From assembly GCA_035304285.1 (NCBI GenBank), contig DATGQI010000138.1, positions 1-28,311 on the forward strand: a DNA stretch of 28,311 nucleotides, written 5' to 3'. The position numbers and the translations under genes were made by a program. This DNA is from IDS-8 sp035304285. GTDB lineage: Bacteria; Pseudomonadota; Gammaproteobacteria; Steroidobacterales; Woeseiaceae. Position 1 is the first letter of the stretch. Each line of letters begins with the position of its first letter. The notes below the pieces were generated by a model. It was given only the letters and a program-made list of their open reading frames with translations. It ran no database searches and was not told the DNA's origin. Of this stretch, positions 6,891 to 13,763 are shown one piece after another.

Positions 6891-7777
6891 CACCCTGCAC
6901 CCGTCGTACGGCGCGATAGCACGCGCTGCCGCGCTTCCGCCAGCAGGAACCAGAGCATCGCCAGGAAGAACGTAACCCCGCCGGCAATCATCAGGTACAG
7001 CGTGTAGTCGGCCCGATAGCTTCCGGTTTCAGGGTCGTACACGGAACAGAGAATGCGCACGCGTTGGATGAGGTCCATGAGCCCGACGTTGCCCTCGACC
7101 ATGCGCGTTCCGGTGAGCAATTGTTTCAGCGGCTCACCGAGCTTGTCGGAGGTAAAGCTGTCGCCGTAGAGCTGCTGGTAGATCGTACCGTTCGCATCGA
7201 GCACGGTGACCTGCAGCGTGTGGTCGAAGCCGGCCGGTGTGGCAACGTAGGTAAAGCCGAAGTCGCGGCTGAGCGCCGCGACGTCGGCGGCGTCCGGACT
7301 CAGGAACTCCCAGTTGGGATCCGAGATGCGTTGCTGCATCGCATAGTTGCGAAGCGCCTCCGGTGAGTCCTCCGGCTGGTTGAAGCCGATCGTGACTACA
7401 TTGAATTGCCTGTCGCCAAAGCGCGCGTGCATGGAGCGCACAGCCTTGTGCAGCGCACGTGTGCTCATTGGGCAGATATGAAAGCATCCGGTGTAGATGA
7501 AGCTCACCAGGAGCGGCTTGCCGCGATAGCTCGACAGGCGCACCGGATGTCCATCGCGATTCTTTAACGTGTAGTCGCCGGGTGCCAGGCCCACGACCGC
7601 CTGGCTTGTGCGGAGTGCGGTCTCGCCGTCGAGCCCCTGCGTCGCGATCCTGGAGGAGCCCGCGGCGGCCAGGGGTGCATCTTCATGAGTGCCAAGCCCG
7701 TTGGCGCTGCATGCGATGCCGGGCATCGCCAGCAGAAGTGCCAGCACCCACGCATGAACCTTTGCTTCTCCAGCCAT
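6890..7777 (-). CDS. SCO1/SenC-family copper chaperone
   Basis: This is a 295-residue thioredoxin-fold copper chaperone of the SCO family that delivers copper to the CuA site of subunit II. The copper ligands are visible as C98 and C102 in TGCFHICPMS and H186 in GFDHTLQVTVLD. The N-terminus (residues 8-25) is a signal or anchor ending in GIACSANG; this is only a weak lipobox. Unusually there is also a clear C-terminal transmembrane helix (about 267-287, LYLMIAGGVTFFLAMLWFLL). The ATG at 7777 has a GAGAAG-type site and follows the heme O synthase gene by 6 nt. Its stop overlaps the next start. The position in the operon agrees with maturation of the CuA subunit encoded at 10449-10988. Confidence 0.93.
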   Translation of the reverse strand: MAGEAKVHAWVLALLLAMPGIACSANGLGTHEDAPLAAAGSSRIATQGLDGETALRTSQAVVGLAPGDYTLKNRDGHPVRLSSYRGKPLLVSFIYTGCFHICPMSTRALHKAVRSMHARFGDRQFNVVTIGFNQPEDSPEALRNYAMQQRISDPNWEFLSPDAADVAALSRDFGFTYVATPAGFDHTLQVTVLDANGTIYQQLYGDSFTSDKLGEPLKQLLTGTRMVEGNVGLMDLIQRVRILCSVYDPETGSYRADYTLYLMIAGGVTFFLAMLWFLLAEARQRVLSRRTTGAG

Positions 7778-7783
7778 CGCTTC

Positions 7784-8680
7784 TCACCAGAACATCGAAT
7801 CGATGGAGGCAGCAATGAGCAGCACGCTAAGTTGAACCAGCGACGCCAGGAATGCTTGCCTCGCTGTGTCTTGTCCCGGTGCCCGTGCCAGTGCGCGCGT
7901 TTTCACAAGGAAGTAACAACCGCCCGCGACGGCGCCGATCGCGTAGATCGGCCCGGCGCCGTAGAAGACCGGCAGGACCGACACCGCGACCAGCGCCGCG
8001 GTGTTGTAGAACACTATTCGCGCCGCACGCGCGGGCCCGACCAATACGGGCAGCATCGGAATACGTGCGTTTACGTAGTCGTCCTGGTGCGCAATCGCGA
8101 GACTCCAGAAGTGCGGTGGCGTCCACAGGAACAGGACTACCGCAAGTAAGGCCGGCTGCGCGCCAATTGCCGGGTCCGCCGCGGCCGCGCCCGCGAGTAC
8201 GGCGAAACTGCCCGCCAGTCCGCCAATCACGATGTTGAGCCAGGTACGACGCTTCAGCCAAACGGTGTAGACGATCGCGTAGAAGAATGCGCCGAGGAAG
8301 ACATACAGCGCGCTAACCGGATTCAGGACAAACGCTGCGAGAGCGACGGAGCCGGCCAGCATTGCGCCCATCAGCAGCAGCCACGAAGGCTTTGGCACCA
8401 GTGTCCCGGTGACGAAGGCGCGATGAGACGTGCGAGCCATCATGGCGTCGCTGTCGGACTCGTAATACTGGTTGAAAGCACCCGCACTCGCGGAGGCCAT
8501 CAGCACGGTAAAGGCGACCGTGACTACCTCCAGGAAGCCCGGCACCGGCGCTGGTGACACCGCGAGACCGACCAGCGCCGTAACCATGATCAGGATGCCG
8601 ATGCGTAGTTTGAAAAGGCCGATTACATCGCGGATGCCTGGTCTCGCGGCTCGGTCGTTGATAGCCAGTGCCGTCGCCAT
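7784..8680 (-). CDS. cyoE: protoheme IX farnesyltransferase (heme O synthase)
   Basis: This is a 298-residue UbiA-family polytopic enzyme that farnesylates heme B to heme O. The first Asp-rich motif is NQYYESDSDAMMARTSHR and the second region is WTPPHFWSLAIAHQDDYVN, both typical of CyoE/CtaB. About nine membrane helices are predicted. The ATG at 8680 has AGGAGA upstream, 54 bp after the subunit I stop. Its presence implies that one of the operon's heme-copper subunits carries heme O or a heme O-derived heme. No heme A synthase (CtaA) is encoded in this window, so conversion to heme A would need a gene elsewhere. Confidence 0.97.
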   Translation of the reverse strand: MATALAINDRAARPGIRDVIGLFKLRIGILIMVTALVGLAVSPAPVPGFLEVVTVAFTVLMASASAGAFNQYYESDSDAMMARTSHRAFVTGTLVPKPSWLLLMGAMLAGSVALAAFVLNPVSALYVFLGAFFYAIVYTVWLKRRTWLNIVIGGLAGSFAVLAGAAAADPAIGAQPALLAVVLFLWTPPHFWSLAIAHQDDYVNARIPMLPVLVGPARAARIVFYNTAALVAVSVLPVFYGAGPIYAIGAVAGGCYFLVKTRALARAPGQDTARQAFLASLVQLSVLLIAASIDSMFW

Positions 8681-8734
8681 GGCGGTCTCCTGATCGTGAA
8701 TTACATGGCAGCCGGTGAAACCGCCGCTGCGGCG

Positions 8735-10435
8735 TCAGCTGAGCCCCCAAAGTGTCGAGAGATACTTCCAGTTGATGAAGTAATAGAGAATGAAGGCGCC
8801 AAGGAAGACCATCGCCAGCGTGAACGTACCCGGCGCGGCGAACCCCATCGATCCGTAGCCTTGCACGGCCGCGGCCGGTGCGGTCGGCGGAATCGGAGTC
8901 ACCTGCTTGCGCTCTGTGCCGGTATCGAGTCGCTTGCCCCAGAGCAGCGAACCAACCGTGACGTAGATGTAGATCGCGCCGCCCGCAATCGCCGCGAGGC
9001 CGCCGATCCCGACGAGGCCCATCATAAGGTAAGCAGCGCCCGGCCACTCGTACGCCATGGGCATGCCGCTGAAGGACATATCCCAGTGACGGCGCGGGAC
9101 CCCCAGGGTGCCTGCCCCCATCATGATCAGGCAGAAGAAGTACATCGAGAAGCCGAACAGGTACGGCTGCCACTTCGCGAGTCGCGGCGCGATCATCTCG
9201 CGCTTGAACAGCACGGGGATCAGGTAATAGGTCAGCGCCATGAAGGTCAGTGTCGTGCCGATAACCACGGTGGCGTGGAAATGGCCCGGCACGTAGATCG
9301 TGTTGTGAATGATCATGTTGAGCTGTTCGGTGCCCATCATCACGCCGGAGATGCCACCCAGGAAACCGAACCCGATGATCGAGATGAATACACCCGAGAA
9401 AACCGGATTGCCCCAAGGCGCCTTGCGCAGCCATTCGAACAAGCTCCTGGTGAATCCCTTCTGCCGCTGCGCGACCTCCATCGCCCCTGGGATGGTCAGG
9501 CCGTGGATCATCGAAGCCAGCACCGCGAAGTACATGAAATAACTGGTGTTGACCACCTTCCATTCTGTGCTCATACCCGGATCGGCCAGCAGATGGTGTG
9601 CGCTTGCCAGCTGCAGGAACAGGATGTAGAGCAGGAACGCGCCGCGGCTGACGCGCTCCGACATCGGCCGGGCGCCGAAGACCACGGCCGCCACGAGGTA
9701 CCATATCGTTATGTGTGCGGCGACGTTGACCTGCTGCGAAGAGTGGCCGAATGCCCACCAGATCGTCCGATATATCAGCGGATCGACGTGCTCAACCAGG
9801 CCTATCGACATCAGGTACGTGGGGATCAGGATGATGGCGCCCGAGACGATGGTAAATACGGCGATAATCGCGGCGACGATTGCACCGAAGACCACGAGCG
9901 GCACAGACCCCTGGTAGGTTTTCTCGCGTTTTGCGACCACCAGTGTCCCGAAGAAGACGAAGCAGCCGATCAGCGCGCCGACGGCAAAAAGGATGAGCCC
10001 GAGGTAGAACGAGGGGGCTGCCATCATGGGCACGTACGATGTCATCATGACGCTCGAGCCGCCCTGGTAGACGGCGATGTTGTTCGTCACGGCGCCGATG
10101 AGCATCAGCGCAAAAGCAACCCACGCGACCCTGGGGGTCGCAATGCGGCATCGCAGCAGTGTCGAGCTGCAGAAATACAGCACGGCGATCTCGAAAAAGA
10201 TGATCCAGTAGATGAGCATGTCGAGACCGTGCGCAGTGAGTACCTGGTAGAAGGTCGCCGCTTCGAGCCAGTGGACCGCCGGCCAGCGCGTCAGCACGAT
10301 ACCGATAGCGAGAATCCCGCCGATCAGCAGGAAGACTACGGCCGCAACGGCGTTGGCCAGGATCAGTTTTTCCGCTCGCGATTCGAACTGCAGCCCTGAG
10401 CGCGGACAGGTCCGATAGGTCGTTGCTACAGACAT
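8735..10435 (-). CDS. heme-copper oxidase/NO reductase-type subunit I with Tyr-to-Gln active site
   Basis: This is a 566-residue polytopic subunit I. Ligands are visible: H69 (LTAHGLDML, low-spin heme), H231 (WAFGHSSQQVN, CuB), H280-H281 (ASAHHLL, CuB), and H385 and H387 (VPGHFHATVV, hemes). In oxygen reductases of the A and B families the helix VI motif is GHPEVY, with a Tyr four residues after the CuB His that cross-links to it. Here the motif reads GHSSQQ, so Gln235 stands in place of Tyr. Several NO reductase branches of the superfamily lack this Tyr. The extra C-terminal helix and single-helix subunit II recall B-family enzymes, so a bNOR/eNOR-like enzyme is plausible. The ATG at 10435 is chosen over an upstream in-frame start at 10474 because GGGGAG precedes it and it clears the subunit II stop. 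Confidence 0.92.
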   Translation of the reverse strand: MSVATTYRTCPRSGLQFESRAEKLILANAVAAVVFLLIGGILAIGIVLTRWPAVHWLEAATFYQVLTAHGLDMLIYWIIFFEIAVLYFCSSTLLRCRIATPRVAWVAFALMLIGAVTNNIAVYQGGSSVMMTSYVPMMAAPSFYLGLILFAVGALIGCFVFFGTLVVAKREKTYQGSVPLVVFGAIVAAIIAVFTIVSGAIILIPTYLMSIGLVEHVDPLIYRTIWWAFGHSSQQVNVAAHITIWYLVAAVVFGARPMSERVSRGAFLLYILFLQLASAHHLLADPGMSTEWKVVNTSYFMYFAVLASMIHGLTIPGAMEVAQRQKGFTRSLFEWLRKAPWGNPVFSGVFISIIGFGFLGGISGVMMGTEQLNMIIHNTIYVPGHFHATVVIGTTLTFMALTYYLIPVLFKREMIAPRLAKWQPYLFGFSMYFFCLIMMGAGTLGVPRRHWDMSFSGMPMAYEWPGAAYLMMGLVGIGGLAAIAGGAIYIYVTVGSLLWGKRLDTGTERKQVTPIPPTAPAAAVQGYGSMGFAAPGTFTLAMVFLGAFILYYFINWKYLSTLWGLS

Positions 10436-10448
10436 GCAGGTCTCCCCG

Positions 10449-10988
10449 TTATTCCCGTACGTAGATTCGACCAACCATCAGGTGGTGGCCGATACCGCAG
10501 AATTCGTTGCATACCACCGAAAAGTCACCGCTTTGGTTGGGTGTGACGGTGATGACATGCTCGTAGCCCGGCACCATCTGGATATTGATGTTGCTCGGCT
10601 GCAGGGAGAAACCGTGGTTGTAATCCATGGACGTCAGATGCAGCCGGTACGTCTGGTCTTTCTCGAATTCGATGATTGGCCAGAAACTCCAAAGTCGTGC
10701 AATCAGGTAGACGTCGCTGCCCGGTGGCGGCGCCACGACCGGAGTCGCCTGGGCATCCATTCGCACGGTGTACTGGTCGACCATCGCCTGCGTTTTCGCC
10801 ATGAACTGGGCGGGAGTTGTCTTGTAGGTTTCGGTCGACAGGTTCTGGTTGCCGTAGATATGCCAGAACACCATCATGAAAAAGAGGATCATGCACCACA
10901 CGAATGCGATGACGATCCAGGTTCCTTCGACGCGATCCAGCGGGTGCTTCCACCACAACCGTTCCGCCGGTGGCAGGATTGCACTCAT
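10449..10988 (-). CDS. CuA-containing heme-copper enzyme subunit II
   Basis: This is a 179-residue subunit II with one N-terminal membrane helix (about 24-45) and a periplasmic cupredoxin domain. The CuA ligands are intact: H125 (MDYNHGFSL), C160 and C164 (VCNEFCGIGHH), H168 and M171, in the C-x3-C-x3-H-x2-M pattern. The single membrane helix resembles B-type (ba3-like) subunits rather than the two-helix A-type. The domain accepts electrons from a soluble carrier, for which the co-regulated HiPIP is a candidate, and passes them to subunit I encoded 13 nt downstream. The ATG at 10988 is clear but has only a weak upstream GGGGG. The 53-aa small protein gene ends 43 bp upstream. Confidence 0.96.
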   Translation of the reverse strand: MSAILPPAERLWWKHPLDRVEGTWIVIAFVWCMILFFMMVFWHIYGNQNLSTETYKTTPAQFMAKTQAMVDQYTVRMDAQATPVVAPPPGSDVYLIARLWSFWPIIEFEKDQTYRLHLTSMDYNHGFSLQPSNINIQMVPGYEHVITVTPNQSGDFSVVCNEFCGIGHHLMVGRIYVRE

Positions 10989-11031
10989 GCAGGTTGACCC
11001 CCTGGCTCCGGGCGAGGCTGAACGTCGGCGG

Positions 11032-11193
11032 TCATGGCGCCAGCGGTATCGTCAATATGTCGATGACGCCCCACAGGACGTAGACAATCATCGGGATCAG
11101 TACGCCCAGGAACAGGAGCAGGAACGGGTTGTCCAGCAACTGCTGAACCAACGGGATCTTCAGGCTCTCATCGTCTTGATCTTCGGCATTCAT
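11032..11193 (-). CDS. 53-aa single-helix small subunit, first gene of the operon
   Basis: This short ORF was read directly. The ATG is at 11193-11191, preceded by a strong GGAGGAGG ribosome binding site, and the stop TGA is at 11034-11032. The protein starts MNAEDQDDESLKIPLVQQ, has one hydrophobic helix (about residues 22-43, PFLLLFLGVLIPMIVYVLWG) and ends IPLAP. It lies directly upstream of subunit II on the same strand and downstream of the FNR-type promoter. Its size and place match the small subunit IIa/CoxIIa-like peptides of ba3-type heme-copper enzymes, which assist assembly or stability. Identity with that family is inferred from context, as the sequence is too short for a firm match. 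Confidence 0.85.
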   Translation of the reverse strand: MNAEDQDDESLKIPLVQQLLDNPFLLLFLGVLIPMIVYVLWGVIDILTIPLAP

Positions 11194-11242
11194 GCGACCT
11201 CCTCCGACTCCTCACGAACTGGAAGCTCGTGCCATGCCTGTC

Positions 11243-11248
11243 ATTTAA
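11243..11248 (-). promoter_or_regulatory. -10 element of the FNR-type operon promoter
   Basis: On the minus strand this reads TTAAAT (4 of 6 to TATAAT). It sits exactly at -12 to -7 relative to the start predicted at about 11236 from the FNR box centred at 11277.5. The resulting 5' leader of about 43 nt carries the strong ribosome binding site of the 53-aa gene. Confidence 0.65.
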
Positions 11249-11270
11249 GGCCCGTGGCAGGCTCATTACC

Positions 11271-11284
11271 CTGATCCAGGTCAA
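11271..11284 (-). promoter_or_regulatory. FNR box of the eight-gene respiratory operon
   Basis: The plus strand reads CTGATCCAGGTCAA and the minus strand TTGACCTGGATCAG, identical to the HiPIP box. It is centred 84 bp upstream of the first start codon (11193) and correctly spaced for class II activation through the -10 at 11243-11248. The FNR-family regulator gene lies immediately beyond it. The box could bind that regulator or a DNR/NnrR-type NO sensor, which share the consensus. Confidence 0.8.
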
Positions 11285-11415
11285 GCACACTTGAAGTTTC
11301 GCGCCGGTGCGTGACGGCGCGGCCAGGAGTCGTGCGACAAGGGGTGGCAGAGAGGGTGCTGCAGATCACTGCAGGAGCCGCCATGCGGCCGAGCTCGGCA
11401 GACGTCGGCGAACCT

Positions 11416-11430
11416 GCCCGCATTGCGGGC
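11416..11430 (-). terminator. short GC hairpin downstream of the FNR-family gene
   Basis: A perfect stem, GCCCGC-ATT-GCGGGC, with a 3-nt loop lies 16 bp after the regulator's stop and before the operon promoter. It is placed to end transcription of the regulator so that it does not read into the operon. There is no U-tract, so this is a modest call. Confidence 0.4.
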
Positions 11431-11445
11431 CCCTGCAGCGACGGC

Positions 11446-12192
11446 TCAGTCGCGCAAGATGGTCCTGGCGAGGGACTCCAGCGCCGGACGATCGACGAGT
11501 TCTATGTCGCGGCGGTCGACACGAATCAGCCCGTCGTCCTGCAGGCGCCTGAGCCCGCGGCTGACGCTTTCCGCCGCAAGGCGCAGGTAGTTCGCGATAT
11601 CCGTGCGGGTCATGGTGAGACGAAACCGGTTCGGCGAAAAGCCGCGTGCAGCGTAGCGGCGCGAGAGCGACACCAGGAAAGCGGCCATGCGTTCATCTGC
11701 CGAGTAGTTGCCGGCGAGCAGGGCCGCCTTGTTGATATCCTGGCTCAACAGGCGAAACAGTTGTTGCTGCAGGCCCGGCATGCGTGTCGCCAGCATGGCC
11801 ATCGATGAGAACGAGAATCTGCACAGGACCACCGACTCCAGGGCGATGGCGTTGGAAGGATAGCGCGCCTCCGAGATCCCGCTCAGGCCGATGACTTCGC
11901 CGGGCAGGAAGAAGCCCTGTACCTGTTCGCGTCCTTCTATATCGTTTACAAACGTCTTGACCGTGCCGCTACGCACCGCTGCGATAGCTTCAAAACGATC
12001 GCCCTCGCGGAAGATGTACTCACCCTCATGGTAAGGCTCTGTATGTTCCACCAGCACGTGCAGTTCGCGCAGCTGGCCCTTGTCGTAGCCATGCTTGAGG
12101 CATGCGGCGGAGAATGCACAGGTGCTGCAGAAATTGAAATCATCGCCGTCGTCGGCGATAGGTTGCGGGCGATGGGAGGTACCGGCGTCCAT
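11446..12192 (-). CDS. fnr: FNR/ANR-family oxygen-sensing transcription regulator
   Basis: This is a 248-residue CRP/FNR regulator with an N-terminal Fe-S sensor. Cysteines C22, C25 and C31 (FCSTCAFSAAC) plus C124 (VVLCRFSF) match the four [4Fe-4S] ligands of E. coli FNR (C20, C23, C29, C122). A cyclic nucleotide-binding-like beta roll follows (about 40-150), then a winged HTH (about 190-248). The recognition helix reads RLAAESVSRGLRRL, containing the E-SR residues that read TTGAT half-sites. The presence of all four cysteines argues for an oxygen-sensing FNR rather than a heme-type DNR. The ATG at 12192 has GGGGG upstream, 37 bp after the HemN-like stop, so the two may be co-transcribed. Three matching FNR boxes lie in the window. 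Confidence 0.95.
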   Translation of the reverse strand: MDAGTSHRPQPIADDGDDFNFCSTCAFSAACLKHGYDKGQLRELHVLVEHTEPYHEGEYIFREGDRFEAIAAVRSGTVKTFVNDIEGREQVQGFFLPGEVIGLSGISEARYPSNAIALESVVLCRFSFSSMAMLATRMPGLQQQLFRLLSQDINKAALLAGNYSADERMAAFLVSLSRRYAARGFSPNRFRLTMTRTDIANYLRLAAESVSRGLRRLQDDGLIRVDRRDIELVDRPALESLARTILRD

Positions 12193-12229
12193 CAGGCCAG
12201 GCCCCCGACGCGACGGCAGGCCTGCGCAG

Positions 12230-13573
12230 TCAGATTACGCGGGAATAGCGTGTCCTGGCGCCTGTTTGCGACGATGTAAGATACCGGTCGAAGCACATAG
12301 CGATGATACGCAGCAACAGTCTGCCGTGGGAAGTGGCGGCGATCACATCGCGGTCAATACGCACCAGGCCGTTTGCCACCAGCGGCTGTAGCCCCTCGAG
12401 GGTATCCGCGAAGTAAGCCGGAAAGTCGACCCGGTGGCGGTACTCGAAGCCGGCGATATCCACCTCGCCCCGGCACATCAGTTCCTGGATTGCGTCTGCG
12501 CGCAGCACATCGTCACCATCCAGTTCGATGCCGCGCCATACCGGTAATCTCCCCTGGTCCACGGCGGCCTCCCAGGCCGCAAGGTCGGGCGGGTTCTGGC
12601 TGTAGCTGTCACCCACGTGGCTCATCGCGCTTACGCCCAGCCCAATGAGGTCGCTGTCTGCATGAGTCGTGTAGCCCATGAAGTTGCGTTGTAGCCGTCC
12701 CGCTTCCCGGGCACGCACCAGGTCATCCCCGGGTAACGCGAATTGGTCCATGCCGATATACCTGTAACCCGCTGCCGACAACCGTTCTATTGCGAGGCAC
12801 AGCAGCCCGATCCGTGTCTCGGCATCGGGAAGTTCAATTGCCCTGCTACGGCGTTGTGCCTCGAGCACTTCCGGCAGGTGCGCGTAGCCATAAGTGGCCA
12901 CGCGGTCGGGCCGTGCTTCGAGGATGGCTTCCAGGGTATGCCCAAAACCTGCGAGCGTCTGCCGGGGCAAGCCGTAGACGAGATCGACATTTACCGAGCG
13001 AAAGCCGCTGTCGCGGCAATCCGCGATGACCTGCATCGTCTGATCGACACTTTGTTCATCATTTACCGCGCACCGCACCTCGGGGTCGAAATTCCGGATC
13101 GCGAGGCTGGCACGATTGAAGCCAAGGGCCGCGCAGGCGGCCACGTCGCCCGGGCGTATCACACGCGGATCAAGGTCGATCGAGAAATCCCGGGTGCTGC
13201 TCGTACTGAAATGGAATTGCCGGCCGAGGCTGCTGATGAGTTCGTTCACTTCTGCTGCACCGGGAAAATTCGGCGCGCCTCCGCCGAGGTGCAGCTGGAT
13301 TACATCGCGGTCACGGTCGAACAGCTTTGCGACGGTTTCGATTTCCCGCACCAGCCGTTCCACGTACGCACCGCTGCTGAAACAGTCGGGAACGTGCAGG
13401 TAAAGCGACAGTTGCCTCGGGATCGGTTCAGCATTGCTGCCGAGGGCATACCTGCGGAATTCTGCCTCGCCGAAGCTATCGGTAAAATGCGGCGTGGTCG
13501 GATAGGACGCGTAGCACGGGCCGGGACGGTCATAGCGCCGTAGCAGCTCGGGATCCAGGGAGATCTCATCCAT
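12230..13573 (-). CDS. HemN-like protein lacking the radical-SAM cysteines
   Basis: This is a 447-residue homologue of oxygen-independent coproporphyrinogen III dehydrogenase. Recognisable HemN segments are RYDRPGPCYASYPTTPHF at the N-terminus, LSLYLHVPDC, HLGGGAPNF, NVDLVYGLPRQTLAGF, YGYAHLPE, NFMGYTTHADSDLIGLGVSAMS and the HemN C-terminal domain. E. coli HemN has the cluster motif HIPFC-x3-C-x2-C-x-C. Here the motif reads HVPDCFSSGAYVERL, so only the first Cys (C64) remains and about 17 residues are missing, with the frame intact. The SAM GGGTPT motif is GGGAPN. The usual [4Fe-4S]/SAM chemistry should be impossible, so a heme- or porphyrin-binding or regulatory role is more likely. The ATG at 13573 begins the conserved sequence but has no ribosome binding site. 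Confidence 0.88.
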   Translation of the reverse strand: MDEISLDPELLRRYDRPGPCYASYPTTPHFTDSFGEAEFRRYALGSNAEPIPRQLSLYLHVPDCFSSGAYVERLVREIETVAKLFDRDRDVIQLHLGGGAPNFPGAAEVNELISSLGRQFHFSTSSTRDFSIDLDPRVIRPGDVAACAALGFNRASLAIRNFDPEVRCAVNDEQSVDQTMQVIADCRDSGFRSVNVDLVYGLPRQTLAGFGHTLEAILEARPDRVATYGYAHLPEVLEAQRRSRAIELPDAETRIGLLCLAIERLSAAGYRYIGMDQFALPGDDLVRAREAGRLQRNFMGYTTHADSDLIGLGVSAMSHVGDSYSQNPPDLAAWEAAVDQGRLPVWRGIELDGDDVLRADAIQELMCRGEVDIAGFEYRHRVDFPAYFADTLEGLQPLVANGLVRIDRDVIAATSHGRLLLRIIAMCFDRYLTSSQTGARTRYSRVI

Positions 13574-13608
13574 CGCTTGCAGTGTGCGGTCCCCGGACCG
13601 GCCGCGCG

Positions 13609-13622
13609 TTGACCTGGATCAG
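13609..13622 (-). promoter_or_regulatory. FNR box upstream of the HemN-like gene
   Basis: The plus strand reads TTGACCTGGATCAG, the third exact copy of the 14-mer in the window. It is centred at 13615.5, 42 bp upstream of the HemN-like ATG. Class II geometry predicts a start at about 13574 with CACACT (minus strand, 13586-13581) as the -10. That would leave essentially no 5' leader. Confidence 0.7.
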
Positions 13623-13763
13623 GTTGGCGGCACCAGACCAGCAGGCGGCAGCCGAGGATCCGGGCGCGAATTTCCTCTGCCAGGTGCTGAACCGGTTTTC
13701 TGCAGTTCACGCACGAGCGGCGGACCCGGCTTCCGAAGCGGGAGTTCCAGGCCGGGCCAGTTT

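Noticed and set aside
8313..9758. 481-codon minus-strand open frame overlapping subunit I and cyoE
   Set aside because: It is a shifted-frame shadow of two well-supported genes, rich in Arg, Gly and His, with no family features.
8696..10399. 567-codon plus-strand open frame
   Set aside because: It is fully antisense to subunit I, with a charged His/Arg/Asp/Gln-rich composition and no recognisable domain. It arises from GC-rich codon use on the opposite strand.
12743..13543. 266-codon plus-strand frame
   Set aside because: It is antisense to the HemN-like gene, which shows conserved motifs along its whole length.
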